DNA of 64,000 nucleotides, from NCBI GenBank assembly GCA_021613375.1, contig CM038727.1:6006564-6070563 (forward strand), given 5' to 3'. Positions 1 through 12,117 of this stretch are shown here, piece by piece. The stretch comes from Megaleporinus macrocephalus. Lineage: Eukaryota > Chordata > Actinopteri > Characiformes > Anostomidae. Both the position numbers and the translations under genes were made by a program. Numbering within the stretch: position 1 is the first letter of the stretch; the number at the start of each line of letters is the position of its first letter. The notes under the pieces were generated by a model. The model had not been told where the DNA came from, did no database searches, and saw nothing but the letters and a program-made list of their open reading frames with translations.

Positions 1-171
1 TTCACAATCAGATGGGTTCTGCTGTGCTAGTTTGAGTCTGAGTCCGATCCTGAAAATCAGGTAGAACAAGCTGGATCCACCTTGACTGAAGCAGGACCAT
101 TCGAATAAGAATTGTGTTACAAGATGATGTCACCTTGAAATAGAGAAAAGGGCTGAGATTCCAACAAGGTG
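1..171. repeat. Fragment of a dispersed repeat
   Basis: The stretch around 95-150 (a TTCGAATA motif, then AAGAATTGTGTTACAAGATG and a 'gtcaccttg' tail) closely matches 23000-23090, next to the palindrome in topbp1 intron 1. It is therefore a piece of a dispersed element. No coding signal is visible. Confidence 0.45.
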
Positions 172-640
172 GTGGGCCATTATCAGCATTGCAGTGACAC
201 TGATGTGATGGTGGTGGTGTGTTAGTGTGTGTTGTGCTGGTGTGAGTGGACCAGACACAGCAGTGCTGCTGCTGCAGTGTTTAAACACTGTGTCCACTCA
301 CTGTCCACTCTGTTAGACACTCCTACTACTTGCTGGTCCACCTTGTAGATGTAAAGTCAGAGACAGTAGCTCATCTGCTGCTGCACAGTTTGTGTTCCTC
401 TAGTTCTTCATCAATGGACACAGGACGCCGCCCACAGGACACTGCTGTCTGGATAGTTTTGATTGGTGGACGATTCTCAGTCCAGCAGTGACACTGCTGT
501 GTCTGATCCACTCACACCAGTACAACACACACTAACACACCACCACTACGTCAGCTGAGAATGATCCTTCACCCAAATACTATGTGCTCAGTGGTGGTCC
601 TATGGGGGTCCTGACCATGCAAAATTGGTCATTCTATGGC
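172..640. repeat. Palindromic teleost repeat, copy 1 (partial)
   Basis: This stretch shares long blocks with 24952-25480 and 52364-53040, including 'gacactcctactacttgctg', 'ccttgtagatgtaaagtcag' and 'ggacgccgcccacaggacac'. The left half (GCAGTGACACTGATG, GTGTGTTAGTGTGTG) is mirrored in the right half (CACACACTAACACACCACCA), so the unit is a large imperfect palindrome, as expected of a foldback or MITE-type element. It has no coding capacity. Confidence 0.75.
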
Positions 641-1330
641 ACCTGTTCTTGAAATAGTGATGCAGAAGAGGTTTCTCTATAGCATCGCTATGGTATCGCC
701 CTAACGGACCAGTTACCGTCCAGCGCCAGGCCAGAAAGCAGCGCATTGGGCTCTGCGGCTGCGGTTCAGGAAGGTTGCAGCTGGATTACAAATGAGGTCA
801 TTAAAGCGGCTTCTCATCTACATCCAATTACAGTAATAATCAAAACATCAGAACGAGGGCACGGAGAGCGCGGCGCCGTGGAGCCTCCGGGCAGACTGCC
901 AGGCCATGAGAGAGCATCACGCACGCAGGACAGGAGAAACATTTTCACGGCATCTGCACTCATATTATTCAAATCACAGCTCCAGGAACATCGCAAGAAC
1001 ATCCTCACATCATCACTAAAGTGATCAGCATGACTCAGGAGTCAGAATTAGACGATGCCAAGAGGACCGTCTGAATCTGGCTTGCCACCGTGGAAAGCAT
1101 GTTGATGTATCGGCTCAGTTTAATTTCACCTTATTCTGCATCACTAACTCTGCATTGCCTGTAGAGCAAACGCAATCCTCTCAGATTTACATTCCCGGCC
1201 TGTTTGTCGGACTCATCCTGTAATCCTGTAATGTTCCGAAACCTCAGTGAAAGATGATCTACGTTACATGACCCAAATTCACTTCACTCACAACACTGGC
1301 ACTGTCATAGCTCTGCTACCTGCCCGTAAA
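641..1330. other. No recognised feature; GC-rich patch
   Basis: I recognise nothing certain here. A GC-rich patch at about 720-920 (with GAGCGCGGCGCCGTGG) stands out from the AT-rich surroundings. It has short open frames on both strands, but neither looks like a known protein or has a convincing splice context. Confidence 0.3.
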
Positions 1331-1339
1331 GTCTTTTCA

Positions 1340-1600
1340 TCAAACGTCTGCTCTGCTAGAGCTGCCCTAGACAACTGTAAGTACTGTTATTATGCAGAGG
1401 AAATATAGCAGCAGGAGCAGCAGCAACAGATCACCAGTGGAATAGCTTCTACTGTAGAGTGACTGGTAGAGTTTGGATTCATTCTAACTTCCAACCATAC
1501 AAGTCTATTTATCAAAGTCTTTGGAAAACCAGTTGTTGCTGCTCCTATACATTTTCCACTTCTTAATAACAGCACTTACAGTTGTCTGGAGCAGCAACAG
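1340..1600. mobile_element. Tc1-like transposon fragments, inverted pair
   Basis: Two copies of the same stretch lie in opposite orientation: GACAACTGTAAGTACTGTTA at 1371 onward and its near reverse complement ending GCACTTACAGTTGTC near 1592. About 100 bp separate them. The sequence resembles the N-terminal coding part of Tc1-like transposases common in teleosts (a 'CTGTAAGTGCTGTTAT..GAAGTGGAAA' region). Both copies are short and broken. Confidence 0.5.
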
Positions 1601-1689
1601 CTCATCTTTGAAACTGAGTAACCGGTTTGGATTCATCCAAAAAGAAAGTCTGAAGTGACACAACCCTTACAATATGGAGTATATTATAT

Positions 1690-1920
1690 TATACACCATA
1701 TTTTGCTGCTGTCCAAAGAAAAACATGTAGCATGTAATTTCTAGTATTTCTATATCATTTGAATGCCACAGCTGTTGTTTACACTGTGTGAAAATTTCAT
1801 GGTTAAGTGACCAAAAGAAATGCTCCAAAATAGCTTGTACACAATTCTGGTTCCATTGACTTACACTGACAGTAAAGTAGGTTTTGGGCCTCTCCTGTAA
1901 AGCTATGATTTTAGAGATAC
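1690..1920 (-). repeat. Dispersed repeat family M, copy 1
   Basis: It contains GGTTCCATTGACTTACACTG, AGTAAAGTAGGTTTTGGGCC and CTCCTGTAAAG, which recur at 58971-59045 and, in the opposite orientation, at 11485-11640 and 63740-63935. It is a non-coding interspersed element, probably a DNA-transposon derivative. Confidence 0.6.
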
Positions 1921-2099
1921 TTGTTTATATACTATATTCAAAGCCAAGTGTACTGGACAGCATCATTGGAATCTGGAGGAGTGGAGTGGTAAATTCCACC
2001 TCAGTGTCTGGGTGACTATGTTTGATGGAAGCTGGAGAAGACCACTCGTCTGAATGCACAATAATGCAGAGTAAGCACAGCAAAGTTTGGCTGAGGAGG

Positions 2100-2445
2100 A
2101 ATAATGGTCCTGGGCTTTGGGCCCATTGTTCAAGGGATGGGTAGTATTATTGTTACCGGATGCGTTATAGGGAAGTATATGTTATGAGGCCACTGTCCGA
2201 GAAAGACACTTCCCCAGTTCAGCATCTCAATTAACTGGAGCCCCATAATGAAAACATGGATTCTGGTGTGAAAGACCTTCAACATCTCTTCATCCAACAA
2301 CGTTTGGGATGAACCAGAGGGCTGGCTGCCCTTAGCATCAGCTTCCAGCCTCACCAATGCTGTAATGAATGAATTGAAGCAGAAATAGGAAAAAGCTCCC
2401 AGAAGAGGAGAGGCTGCTGGGACCAACTTCCGATTAACGCCCATG
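2100..2445 (+). pseudogene. Degraded Tc1-like transposase 3' region
   Basis: The sequence around 2275-2400 (CAACGTTTGGGATGAACCAG, CCTCACCAATGCTGTAATGA) resembles the part of Tc1-like transposase genes that encodes the 'LWDEL..' segment and the following helix. It is short, frameshifted and not functional. The identification rests on nucleotide resemblance only. Confidence 0.4.
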
Positions 2446-2479
2446 AGTTTCGAATATAATTTACAGGAGGTGACATTAC

Positions 2480-2551
2480 CTTACGCACACTGTCCTTCTC
2501 AGCATGCTCACAGTCCCCCTCCAGGAACGGCATGGCAAACGAGCTCAGGTC
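2480..2551 (-). CDS. Candidate internal coding exon of unidentified divergent gene
   Basis: On the - strand a pyrimidine-rich acceptor (TTTTTATCTTGCAG) is followed by 24 open codons reading DLSSFAMPFLEGDCEHAEKD, then SVRK, and a donor AAG|GTAATG. The exon is phase 0 at both ends, so it can join directly to the phase-0 first exon at 19440-19526. I do not recognise the protein. The splice sites and codon quality make it a likely exon. If it belongs to the same transcript, the intron upstream is about 17 kb and is filled with tandem repeats. Confidence 0.5.
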
Positions 2552-2589
2552 CTGCAAGATAAAAACCAGAAACGTCCATAATTAAACCA

Positions 2590-3070
2590 AACAGCTGTGA
2601 GATACGAGCCACAGCCAGGCTTTAACAAGCTGCGAGTCTGGATGGCCAAACGAGTGAAAATGCATGAGACCAAACATGAAAGTGGTTCATGGCACACATT
2701 CCTGCATGGAGAAAATGCAATACTAGTCGTTTACTTCCTTTCTTCATTGTTCCACTCTCGTTTTGTTACAGTTAAACAACCGCAGGCTGCAGTCGGCACA
2801 GATGGAAACTCATTAAATGAATAGTTTGGCAAAGAATTCTCTCTGTACCGCAAATTTGGCAAACTTTTGGCCTCTAAAGTTTTGGTCTGGTCTTGTGTAG
2901 CTAAAAGGTAATGGAATGTTATACCTCACTAATCAGCACTGTGAGCTTTCAGATCTTGCATAATGTTTTTATACACGCAAACTAAAACATGGTGCTTGTC
3001 TGTGCATGAGATCCAATTATTTGCCATATTGGCCTAATATTATCATATTTTCCTAATACTGGAATATCCA
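2590..3070. other. No recognised feature
   Basis: Unique-looking sequence of mixed composition, with no splice-flanked open frame or repeat that I can identify. Confidence 0.3.
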
Positions 3071-3072
3071 GC

Positions 3073-3335
3073 CATCCATTATATATCCCGCTAGTCGGGG
3101 CCACGGGCAGGCTGGAGCCAATCCCAGCGTCTCCTAGTGCTTCAGGACATCTACACCAGCAGGGTGAGGAAACGTGCTGGTAAAATTACAACTGACCCCT
3201 CTCATCCTGGACATCACATCTTCCAGACACTTCCCTCTGGCAGAAGACTCAGGACCATCAAGACCAGCACAAGCAGACATGGTAACAGCTTTTTCCCCAG
3301 AGCTGCTACTCTGCTACTCTTAACCACGGTGGTCG
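3073..3335 (+). mobile_element. LINE 3' fragment (L2/CR1-type ORF2 end)
   Basis: The + frame from about 3137 reads LQDIYTSRVRKRAGKI, then DPSHPGHHIFQTLPSGRR and TSRHGNSFFPRAATLL. This matches the carboxyl end of reverse-transcriptase ORFs of teleost non-LTR retrotransposons (the 'DPSHP...LPSGRR...NSFFP' signature). Only the tail is present. It runs straight into the 20-bp minisatellite at 3338. Confidence 0.65.
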
Positions 3336-3337
3336 CC

Positions 3338-4581
3338 CTACACCATCGTACTAACCACTACACCACCGTACTAACCACAACACCACCGTACTAACCACTA
3401 CACCACCGTACTAACCACTACACCACCATACTAACCACTACACCACCGTACTAACCACTACACCACCATACTAACCACTACACCACCATACTAACCACTA
3501 CACCACCATACTAACCACTACACCACCATACTAACCACTACACCACCATACTGACCACTACACCACCATACTAACCACTACACCACCGTACTAACCACTA
3601 CACCACCATACTAACCACTACACCACCATACTAACCACTACACCACCATACTAACCACTACACCACCATACTGACCACTACACCACCATACTAACCACTA
3701 CACCACCATACTGAACACTACACCACCGTACTAACTACTACACCACCGTACTAACCACTACACCACCATACTAACCACTACACCACCATACTAACTACTA
3801 CACCACCATACTAACCACTACACCACCGTACTAACTACTACACCACCGTACTAAACACTACACCACCATACTAACCACTACACCACCGTACTGACCCCTA
3901 CACCACCATACTAACCACTACACCACCGTACTTACCACTACAACACCATACTAACCACTACACCACCATACTAACCACTACACCATCGTACTAACACTAC
4001 ACCACCATACTAACCACTACACCACCGTACTAACCACTACACCATCGTACTAACACTACACCACCATACTAACCACTACACCACCAAACTAACCACTACA
4101 CCACCGTACTAACCACTACACCACCGTACTAACCACTACACCAGCGTACTAACCACTACACCACCATACTAACCACTACACCAGCATAATAACCACTACA
4201 CCACCGTACTAACCACTACACCACCGTACTAACCACTACACCAGCGTACTAACCACTACATCACCATACTAACCACTACACCAGCATACTAACCACTACA
4301 CCACCGTACTAACCACTACACCACGGTACTAACCACTACACCACCGTACTAACCACTACACCACCACACTAACCATTACACCACCGTACTAACCACTACA
4401 CCAGCGTACTAACCACTACACCACCATACTAACCACTACACCACCATACTAACCACTACACCAGCATACTAACCACTACACCACCGTACTAACCACTACA
4501 CCACGGTACTAACCACTACACCACCGTACTAACCATTACACCACCATACTAACCACTACACCACCGTACTAACCACTACAC
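3338..4581 (+). repeat. 20-bp minisatellite (family 1, copy on this strand)
   Basis: About 62 tandem copies of CCACCRTACTAACCACTACA. Single-base variants are common (G/A at the CRT position; CTAACTACTA, CTGACCACTA), and a few units are 19 bp long. It is the exact reverse complement of the array at 55586-56704. Confidence 0.97.
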
Positions 4582-4585
4582 AATT

Positions 4586-4776
4586 AAGTAAATTAAATAC
4601 ACTAAAATTATGAAGAAAGTATATGATGAAAATAAAATGCAAAACCGGGATTGGATAGATAAAAGGAAACAGGAAATAAAATAAAATAACATTAAATTAA
4701 ATAAAATGTCTAAAGATGAAACAGACAAATTGGATAAATAAAAGAACAAAATAAATAAATAAAATAAATAAATAAA

Positions 4777-4829
<53 letters not shown>

Positions 4830-4830
4830 A
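4586..4830. repeat. A-rich sequence and (TA)n microsatellite
   Basis: A-rich AAATAAAAT sequence at 4586-4775 leads into a (TA)n tract at about 4776-4824. Nothing coding. Confidence 0.85.
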
Positions 4831-5575
4831 GTACATGTTAAATGTGTGAATGTTTAGTATAATAAAGGTTTTTGATGGTATTTGTGGTAAAGGTGGATCT
4901 TTGTCTTTTATTGTCAGTAGAAAATGTGGTTGAGCAGTTTAAGCTTGATAAGATGTTTTTAGATGGTTTTTATGGTAACCCATCTGGTTGCTAGGTGCTG
5001 TTGTATCCCAGATACAATAGGTGGTTGCAAAGGTTTTGCTACATGGTTGCTTTGGTGCATCCAGGCGGTTGCTATGATACTAGGGCTTTGCTAGGTGGTT
5101 GCTATGGTGTTGATAGGGTTATAGTGTTGTTTTTTTAGGGTTAAGTTAGTTGCTTTGGTATCCCAAATTGTTGGTAGGGTGTTGCCTAGTGGTTGCTATG
5201 GCGTCCCAGATGTTTACTAGTATGTTGTTAGGAAGTTGCTTTGGTATCCTTCCTGGATTCCATGGTGCCGCTATGGTTGGTTACCACGATGTTAGCTAGC
5301 CAATTGCTATGGTATCATAGGTTGCTGCTAGGCTGTTGCTAGGCGACTGGTATGGTATCCCTTGTGGGTTTTATGGTGTTGCTGAGGTTGGTCGCTAGGG
5401 TGTTTGCTATGGTATCTCAATTTTCTATTAGGGTGTTGCTAGATGGTTGCAAAGGCAGTTCCTAAGTTGTTGGTAGATTGTTGCTAAGCTGTTGTGAGGT
5501 GGTTGCTAAGGTGTATCAGGTAATGGCTAAGGTGTTGCTAGGTGGTTGCTAAACTGATGCCTGAAAGAATGAGGG
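4830..5575 (+). repeat. Degenerate GGTTGCTATGGT tandem repeat
   Basis: Diverged copies of a short motif (GTTGCTAGGTGGTTGCTATG, TGGTATCCC) recur throughout, with no fixed period. It looks like an old, decayed tandem array directly upstream of the 39-bp minisatellite. Confidence 0.7.
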
Positions 5576-5582
5576 AAGGTAT

Positions 5583-6972
5583 AACTGTGGATTAGACACA
5601 TAGAGGAGTGAGGGTCAGTATGACTGTGGATTAGACACATAGAGGAGTGAGGGTCAGTATGACTGTAGATTAGACACCTAGAGGAGTGAGACTCAGTATG
5701 ACGGTGGATTAGACACATAAAGGCGTGAGGGTCAGTATGACTGTGGATTAGACACATAGAGGAGTGAGGGTCAGTATGACTGTGGATTAGACACATAGAG
5801 GAGTGAGGGTCAGTATGACTGTTAATTAGACACATAGATGAGTGAGGGTCAGTATGACTGTGGATTAGACACATAGGGGAGTGCGGGTCAGTATGACTGT
5901 GGATTAGACACATAGAGGAGTGCGGGTCAGTATGACTGTGGATTAGACACATAGAGGAGTGAGGGTCAGTATGACTGTAGATTAGACACATAGGGGAGTG
6001 AGGGTCAGTATGACTGTGGATTAGACACATAGAGGAGTGCGGGTCAGTATGACGGTGGATTAGACACATAGAGGAGTGAGGGTCAGTATGACTGTGGATT
6101 AGACGCATAGAGCAGTGAGGGTCAGTATGACTGTGGATTAGACACAGAGAGGAGTGAGGGTCAGTATGACTGTAGATTAGACACATAGAGGAGTGAGGGT
6201 CAGTATGACTGTGGGTTAGACACATAGAGGAGTGAGGGTCAGTATGACTGTGGATTAGACACATAGAGGAGTGAGGGTCAGTATGACTGTGGGTTAGACA
6301 CATAGAGGAGTGAGGGTCAGTATGACTGTGGATTAGACACATAGAGGAGTGAGGGTCAGTATGACTGTAGATTAGACACATAGAGGAGTGAGGGTCAGTA
6401 TGACTGTGGATTAGACACATGGAGGAGTGAGGGTCAGTATGACTGTAGATTAGACACATAGAGAAGTGAGGGTCAGTATGACTGTGGATTAGACACATAG
6501 AGGCGTGAGGGTCAGTATGACTGTAGATTAGACACCTAGAGGAGTGAGGGTCAGTATGACTGTAGATTAGACACATAGAGGAGTGAGGGTCAGTATGACT
6601 GTGGGTTAGACACATAGAGGAGTGCGGGTCAGTATGACTGTGGATTAGACACATAAAGGCGTGAGGGTCAGTATGACTGTGAATTAGACACATAGAGGAG
6701 TGAGGGTCAGTATGACTGTGGATTAGACACATAGAGGAGTGAGGGTCAGTATGACTGTAGATTAGACACATAGAGGAGTAAGGGGTCAGTATGACTGTGA
6801 ATTAGACACATAGAGGAGTGAGGGTCAGTATGACTGTGGATTAGACACATAGAGGAGTGAGGGTCAGTATGACTGTAGATTAGACACATAGAGGAGTAAG
6901 GGGTCAGTATGACTGTAGATTAGACACATAGAGGAGTGCGGGTCAGTATGACTGTGGATTAGACACATAGAA
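5583..6972 (+). repeat. 39-bp minisatellite
   Basis: About 35 tandem copies of a 39-base unit that contains GGATTAGACACATAGAGGAG and TGAGGGTCAGTATGACTGT. Because 39 is divisible by 3 and the - strand lacks stops, it gives a 414-codon open frame of 13-residue repeats (consensus MCLIHSHTDPHSS). That frame has no promoter or splice context and is almost certainly an artefact of the repeat. Confidence 0.97.
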
Positions 6973-8280
6973 AACAAGATTTGTGTTACGGCAGTGAATT
7001 TAAGTTACTGTGCTGTAACACCTTTAAGTGCATTGAGTCCAAAATACATTAGTACAACTTCCTCTCTCTTATACCAGTAAAATGTGCTTTGTTTATATTT
7101 TATGGTCCAATTATTTGAGTTACTTAAACTTGAACGGTTTACCGCAATCGGATTCCTCAAAAAATTTGAGTTACTTCAACTTTAAAGTGTTAAAAGTGTT
7201 AAAAGTGCATGAAGCCCAGCGATAACAGCTCATCTGTACAAATACATGCTGTACAGGATGGGCTGAATAAGGAGTCCAGTCAACATCACTAATTAAGGCC
7301 ACACACAGTATAAGCCACTGGAAGCAAACAGTCCTAAGTGTAACCATATGTTCCATGGAGCAACTGCACAAGCACTACACACTGCACACCTCGACACACC
7401 ATAGTACATCATCACTATTGCTAAAAATAAGTCAAAGCTAAATTCAATTCAACACCACCTTCCTACTGAACCGTGCTATGTTCCAATAGGAAAGCAGGCC
7501 ATGTAGCTCAGGAGAAGAAATAAGCTGGAGGAAAGAACTTACACACAAAGACTCCTGGATCTCACCCTCCATTGTTCTGCCAACAGACTGGCTTGTGAGT
7601 TACCACTGGACCCACTTCGACCAAGCGGCATACAGGAGCTCATTAAAATGCTAAGGCACTCTAAATGTGACTCAGCAAGAGGCAAAAAAAAAAATCTCAC
7701 TTCAGAGCCAGCAATGAACACACCAAGTGCGAGAACATTTGATGGAAATGACAAGCGCCTCTTTTGTCCTGACACACAAGACATGATTGTTTGCCAGTCT
7801 CTTAATGTGACACTTGAAACGGATTCATCCTGAAATGATCCCTCTTTGTAGACTGGCGAAACTGCCTGTCGACTATTGTGCCACCCAGCTAGGCGTAGCT
7901 TACAGTACAGCTTCGTAACGCCATCGTTTCCCACAAAGGATTGCTTCACATATAATTTCTACAATAAGCCACGTAGGATTTCAATAGACCTTTTTCAGCT
8001 GCTCCATGCTAAAGGCTCTCTCTCTCAGCATGTGAGCAGGTCGAGGCCGACTGCCAGCGAAGGCCAGCAGGATGAATGAAGAGTCCGTCCAATCAACATC
8101 ACCAAATTAAGGCCACACACAGTATATATGTCATTGGAGCCAAACAGTCCTAAGTGTAACCATATGTTCAATGGTGTAACCACAGAAGCTATGATATTAG
8201 AACCGCTACCTCATTTAACCTGTATTTACATTGTTGTAGTGTAGTAAGGAGAGTTCAGTACCCAGAACTGTACATACCAT
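6973..8280. repeat. Spacer with an imperfect direct repeat
   Basis: A block at about 7254-7368 (AGTCCAGTCAACATCACTAA, AAGGCCACACACAGTATA, CAAACAGTCCTAAGTGTAAC) recurs in the same orientation at about 8071-8190. About 700 bp lie between the copies. No gene is supported in the spacer. Confidence 0.6.
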
Positions 8281-8282
8281 AC

Positions 8283-9494
8283 TGTTTTACATACAACCAC
8301 AACAACAACCAGCAACCAGAACATTTACACACAACCACAACACCAACCAGAACATTTACACACAACCACAACACCAACCAGCAACCAGAACATTTACACA
8401 CAACCACAACACCAACCAGCAACCAGAACATTCACACACAACCACAACACCAACCAGCAACCAGAACATTTACACACAACCACAACACCAACCAGCAACC
8501 AGAACATTTACACACAACCACAACACCAACCAGCAACCAGAACATTTACATACAACCACAACACAAACCAGCAATCAGAACATTTACATACAACCACAAC
8601 ACCAACCAGAACATTTACACACAACCACAACACCAACCAGAACATTTACACACAACCACAACAATCAGCAACCAGAACATTTACACACAACCACAACACC
8701 AACCAGCAACCAGAACATTTACACACAACCACAACAACCAGCAACCAGAACATTTACACACAACCACAACACCAACCAGCAACCAGAACATTTACACACA
8801 ACCACAACACCAACCAGCAACCAGAACATTCACACACAACCACAACAACCAGCAACCAGAACATTTACACACGACCACAACACCAACCAGCAACCAGAAC
8901 ATTAACACACAACCATAACACCAACCAGCAACCAGAACATTTACACACCATAACAACACCAACCAGCAACCAGAACATTTACACACAACCACAACACCAA
9001 CCAGCAACCAGAACATTTACACACCACCACAACACCAACCAGCAACCAGAACATTTACACACAACCACATCACCAACCAGCAACCAAAACATTTACATAC
9101 GACCACAACACCAACCAGCAACCAGAACATTTACACACAACCACAACATCAACCAGCAACCAGAACATTTACACACAACCACAACACCAACCAGCAACCA
9201 GAACATTTACACACAACCACAACACCAACCAGCAACCAGAACATTTACACACGACCACAACACCAACCAGCAACCAGAACATTTACACACAACCACAACA
9301 CCAACCAGAACATTTACACACAACCACAACACCAACCAGCAACCAGAACATTTACACCCAACCACAACACCAACCAGCAACCAGAACATTTACACACAAC
9401 CACAACACCAACCAGCAACCAGAACATTTACACACAACACCAACAACAACCAGAACATTTACACACAACCACAACACCAACCAGCAACCAGAAC
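8283..9494 (+). repeat. 38-bp minisatellite
   Basis: Tandem units built from ACCAGCAACCAGAACATTTA followed by CACACAACCACAACACCA, 38 bp, about 30 copies. Some units are shortened (missing 'CCAGCAA' or 'CACC'). The short open frames inside it are artefacts. Confidence 0.97.
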
Positions 9495-10640
9495 GGTGGT
9501 GGAGAAATCCAGCGTTCTAGTCTGTGAAGGGAACGTCACCACTTTTCATTCCTTCCCAACAAACAACCCAACTGTCAGAGCTCCATGTTCATCTTTAAAC
9601 CAGCCTGAAGTTCCTCTTCTCCACATTCTTCATCTAATGTTCCACCTTAAACACTGCAGCTCCTACAGACGCCAGAATGTAACTCCAGCACCGTTTAAGG
9701 TGGAACGGAGAATTCCCAAAACCAGCTCATCTTTAACAGAATCCTGAACAACTTTAACTCTTTAACACTCGGAGCAGCTTCAGCTCAGCGTTCAACACTG
9801 AAGAGACTGAAGAGACGAGCAGCTCCACCTTTATTAGCACCACAACCTCCAACAGTGACTGGAAGTAGCAGCCATGCTGTGTGAGAGTATCACTGTGTGC
9901 TGGTTGAAGCAGATCATCTTAAACTGAAAGTTTCACAGAGACACCTTTAATCTACTTTGTGTTTAATGTCCAGATGAAAAAGAGTAGCTGGTATAGGTAA
10001 CCATAGATACCAGTAGCTCTGAGTAACTAGCATAGCTACTTAAACAGTATGAGGGCAGAGCTTATTTACACTGAGGTTCATTTTATTTGGTCTATTTTGA
10101 GATGTTGTGTCTGTGTGATCATCACAGCGTCTTACTATAGGCCAGCCAATCAGAGCAGAGCTCAGTAAATTATTCAAACAAGGAAAACAGTGTTTTATAC
10201 TAGGACTAAGTTATACAATGTAAATGGGTGTGTAAAACCATATCTGGCCATTTTTGCCAGACACAAACTTTCTAAGTAGAATATTAGAGTAAAAAAAGTA
10301 AATGCTGAATAAATATATTGGTACTATGGTTGCACCAAGGACTACAGGTATAGCAGAAGGTAACGCACACCTCATATCCACATGACAAATGCAGTTAAAT
10401 TCAGTTAAAATGTAAATTTCACTTGGAAATAATATTAACTTATGTAAACTGAATGCATTGCTTCTATAGATTAGTCCTTGGTGTAACCACATATTCTGTT
10501 GATCGGCTCTCTTATATCAGGCAGTGGTTCCAATGTCTGTGGTACGTTCTCCCCTGCAGATATGTCTTAACATAAAAATCTTTTTTCTGTTCAGTTTTGC
10601 TCAAGTTTCCATGGTAACATGATGGAGTTTTTCTGAACCT
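9495..10640. other. Intergenic or intronic sequence, no gene seen
   Basis: No exon is supported. A short stretch at about 9690-9720 (GTTTAAGGTGGAACGGAGAA) resembles the repeat unit of the 52-bp array at 22.1-23.0 kb, so a fragment of that dispersed element lies here. Confidence 0.35.
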
Positions 10641-11335
10641 CAGGCTCAGAAAACCACTTTGAGAAGAAGAGAACAGCCATCTAATCCCCTCAGTCTGATA
10701 ACACTGAGGGGTCGGGATGGTAGCCGATACGCCGAGCCTTTTATTAACAGGAGCTGTGGGACAATCGTCCAGATCAATAAACCCTCGGATGCTTCCTTAC
10801 CTACAGCCAAGCGAAGGCGATGGCGAGGAAGATAAGCGGTCCCGCTCCGGCCGCCCCGACTCCACGGGCTGGACGAGCAGAGTGCGCTATCACGATCTGC
10901 TCTGCATCTCTGAAGCGCTTTGCTGCCAGTGCCAAACCAGCCTGCCAATAAAGCCTCCTCCAGTTGGAAGACAGCAAGTGGCCAAGACGAAGTGAAGCTT
11001 AAAGCCGAGTGGGTCCGTTCTGCTGGAGTGGTGCTTAATGACGAGGGCAGTGCTGTAATAAGATAGTCAACAAAACTGCTGCCTCAAGCACTTGCAAATC
11101 CTATTTGATGAACCCAGGGCCACGCTTGCCGGGCAAGGGCCGGCCGGGCCTGACTGACAAGCCTGCACCTCCCTCGAAGAGGATGTGGCATGACCGGGAC
11201 GGCCCTGGAAGTGTGTGTGCTGTGTGTGTTTGTTTTCGATACTTCTGCAGGTCCTGACATTGTAGAGGCAGAGACAAACAGGCCTAATCTATAGTGTGAG
11301 ACCCTGCGACCTGGACCCGACCTTGTGGAGCGTTC
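10641..11335. other. GC-rich unique block of unknown function
   Basis: This island is distinctly GC-rich (for example CGGTCCCGCTCCGGCCGCCC near 10838) and sits between AT-rich repeats. On the - strand a donor-like TAG|GTAAGG falls at 10805-10798. Open frames exist on both strands (about 90-100 codons), but none is recognisable. It could be a regulatory element, a non-coding exon or an unrecognised coding exon. Confidence 0.3.
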
Positions 11336-11484
11336 CTAAACAAGCACAGCGTTTTTTCTTTTTCTTTTTTTTACTGAAAACACAACACAAAGCTCATTAT
11401 GGTTGGTTACTGAAGTTGGAGTTGGGTTTATATATATTACATAATACATAATTTACATATATATCGTCGCTGTTCAATGGAAAA

Positions 11485-11640
11485 CAAGTATGTCCAAAAT
11501 AGGAACTTTACAGGAGAGGCCAAAAACAGTCTTTACTTTCAATGTAAGTCAATGGAACCAAATTTTTTTCCAAGTGATTTTGAAGCATTTCCATTAGTCC
11601 ATTCTATTGGTCATTGGACAGTGACGATATGTACATATGT
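11485..11640 (+). repeat. Dispersed repeat family M, copy 2
   Basis: It reads GGAACTTTACAGGAGAGGCC, then TTTCAATGTAAGTCAATGGA and CATTAGTCCATTCTATTGGT. This is the reverse complement of the copies at 1690 and 58971 and has the same orientation as the copy at 63740. Confidence 0.6.

Positions 11641-12117
<477 letters not shown>

Noticed and set aside
3338..4581. CRISPR-like regular repeats
   Set aside because: Units are directly adjacent without unique spacers, and the genome is eukaryotic. The same applies to all other arrays here.
5527..6771. A 414-residue open frame on the - strand
   Set aside because: It consists wholly of the 39-bp minisatellite unit. It has no promoter, splice sites or non-repeat domain.
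8792..9389. Cysteine- and tryptophan-rich open frames on the - strand
   Set aside because: They are translations of the 38-bp minisatellite, with no gene context.
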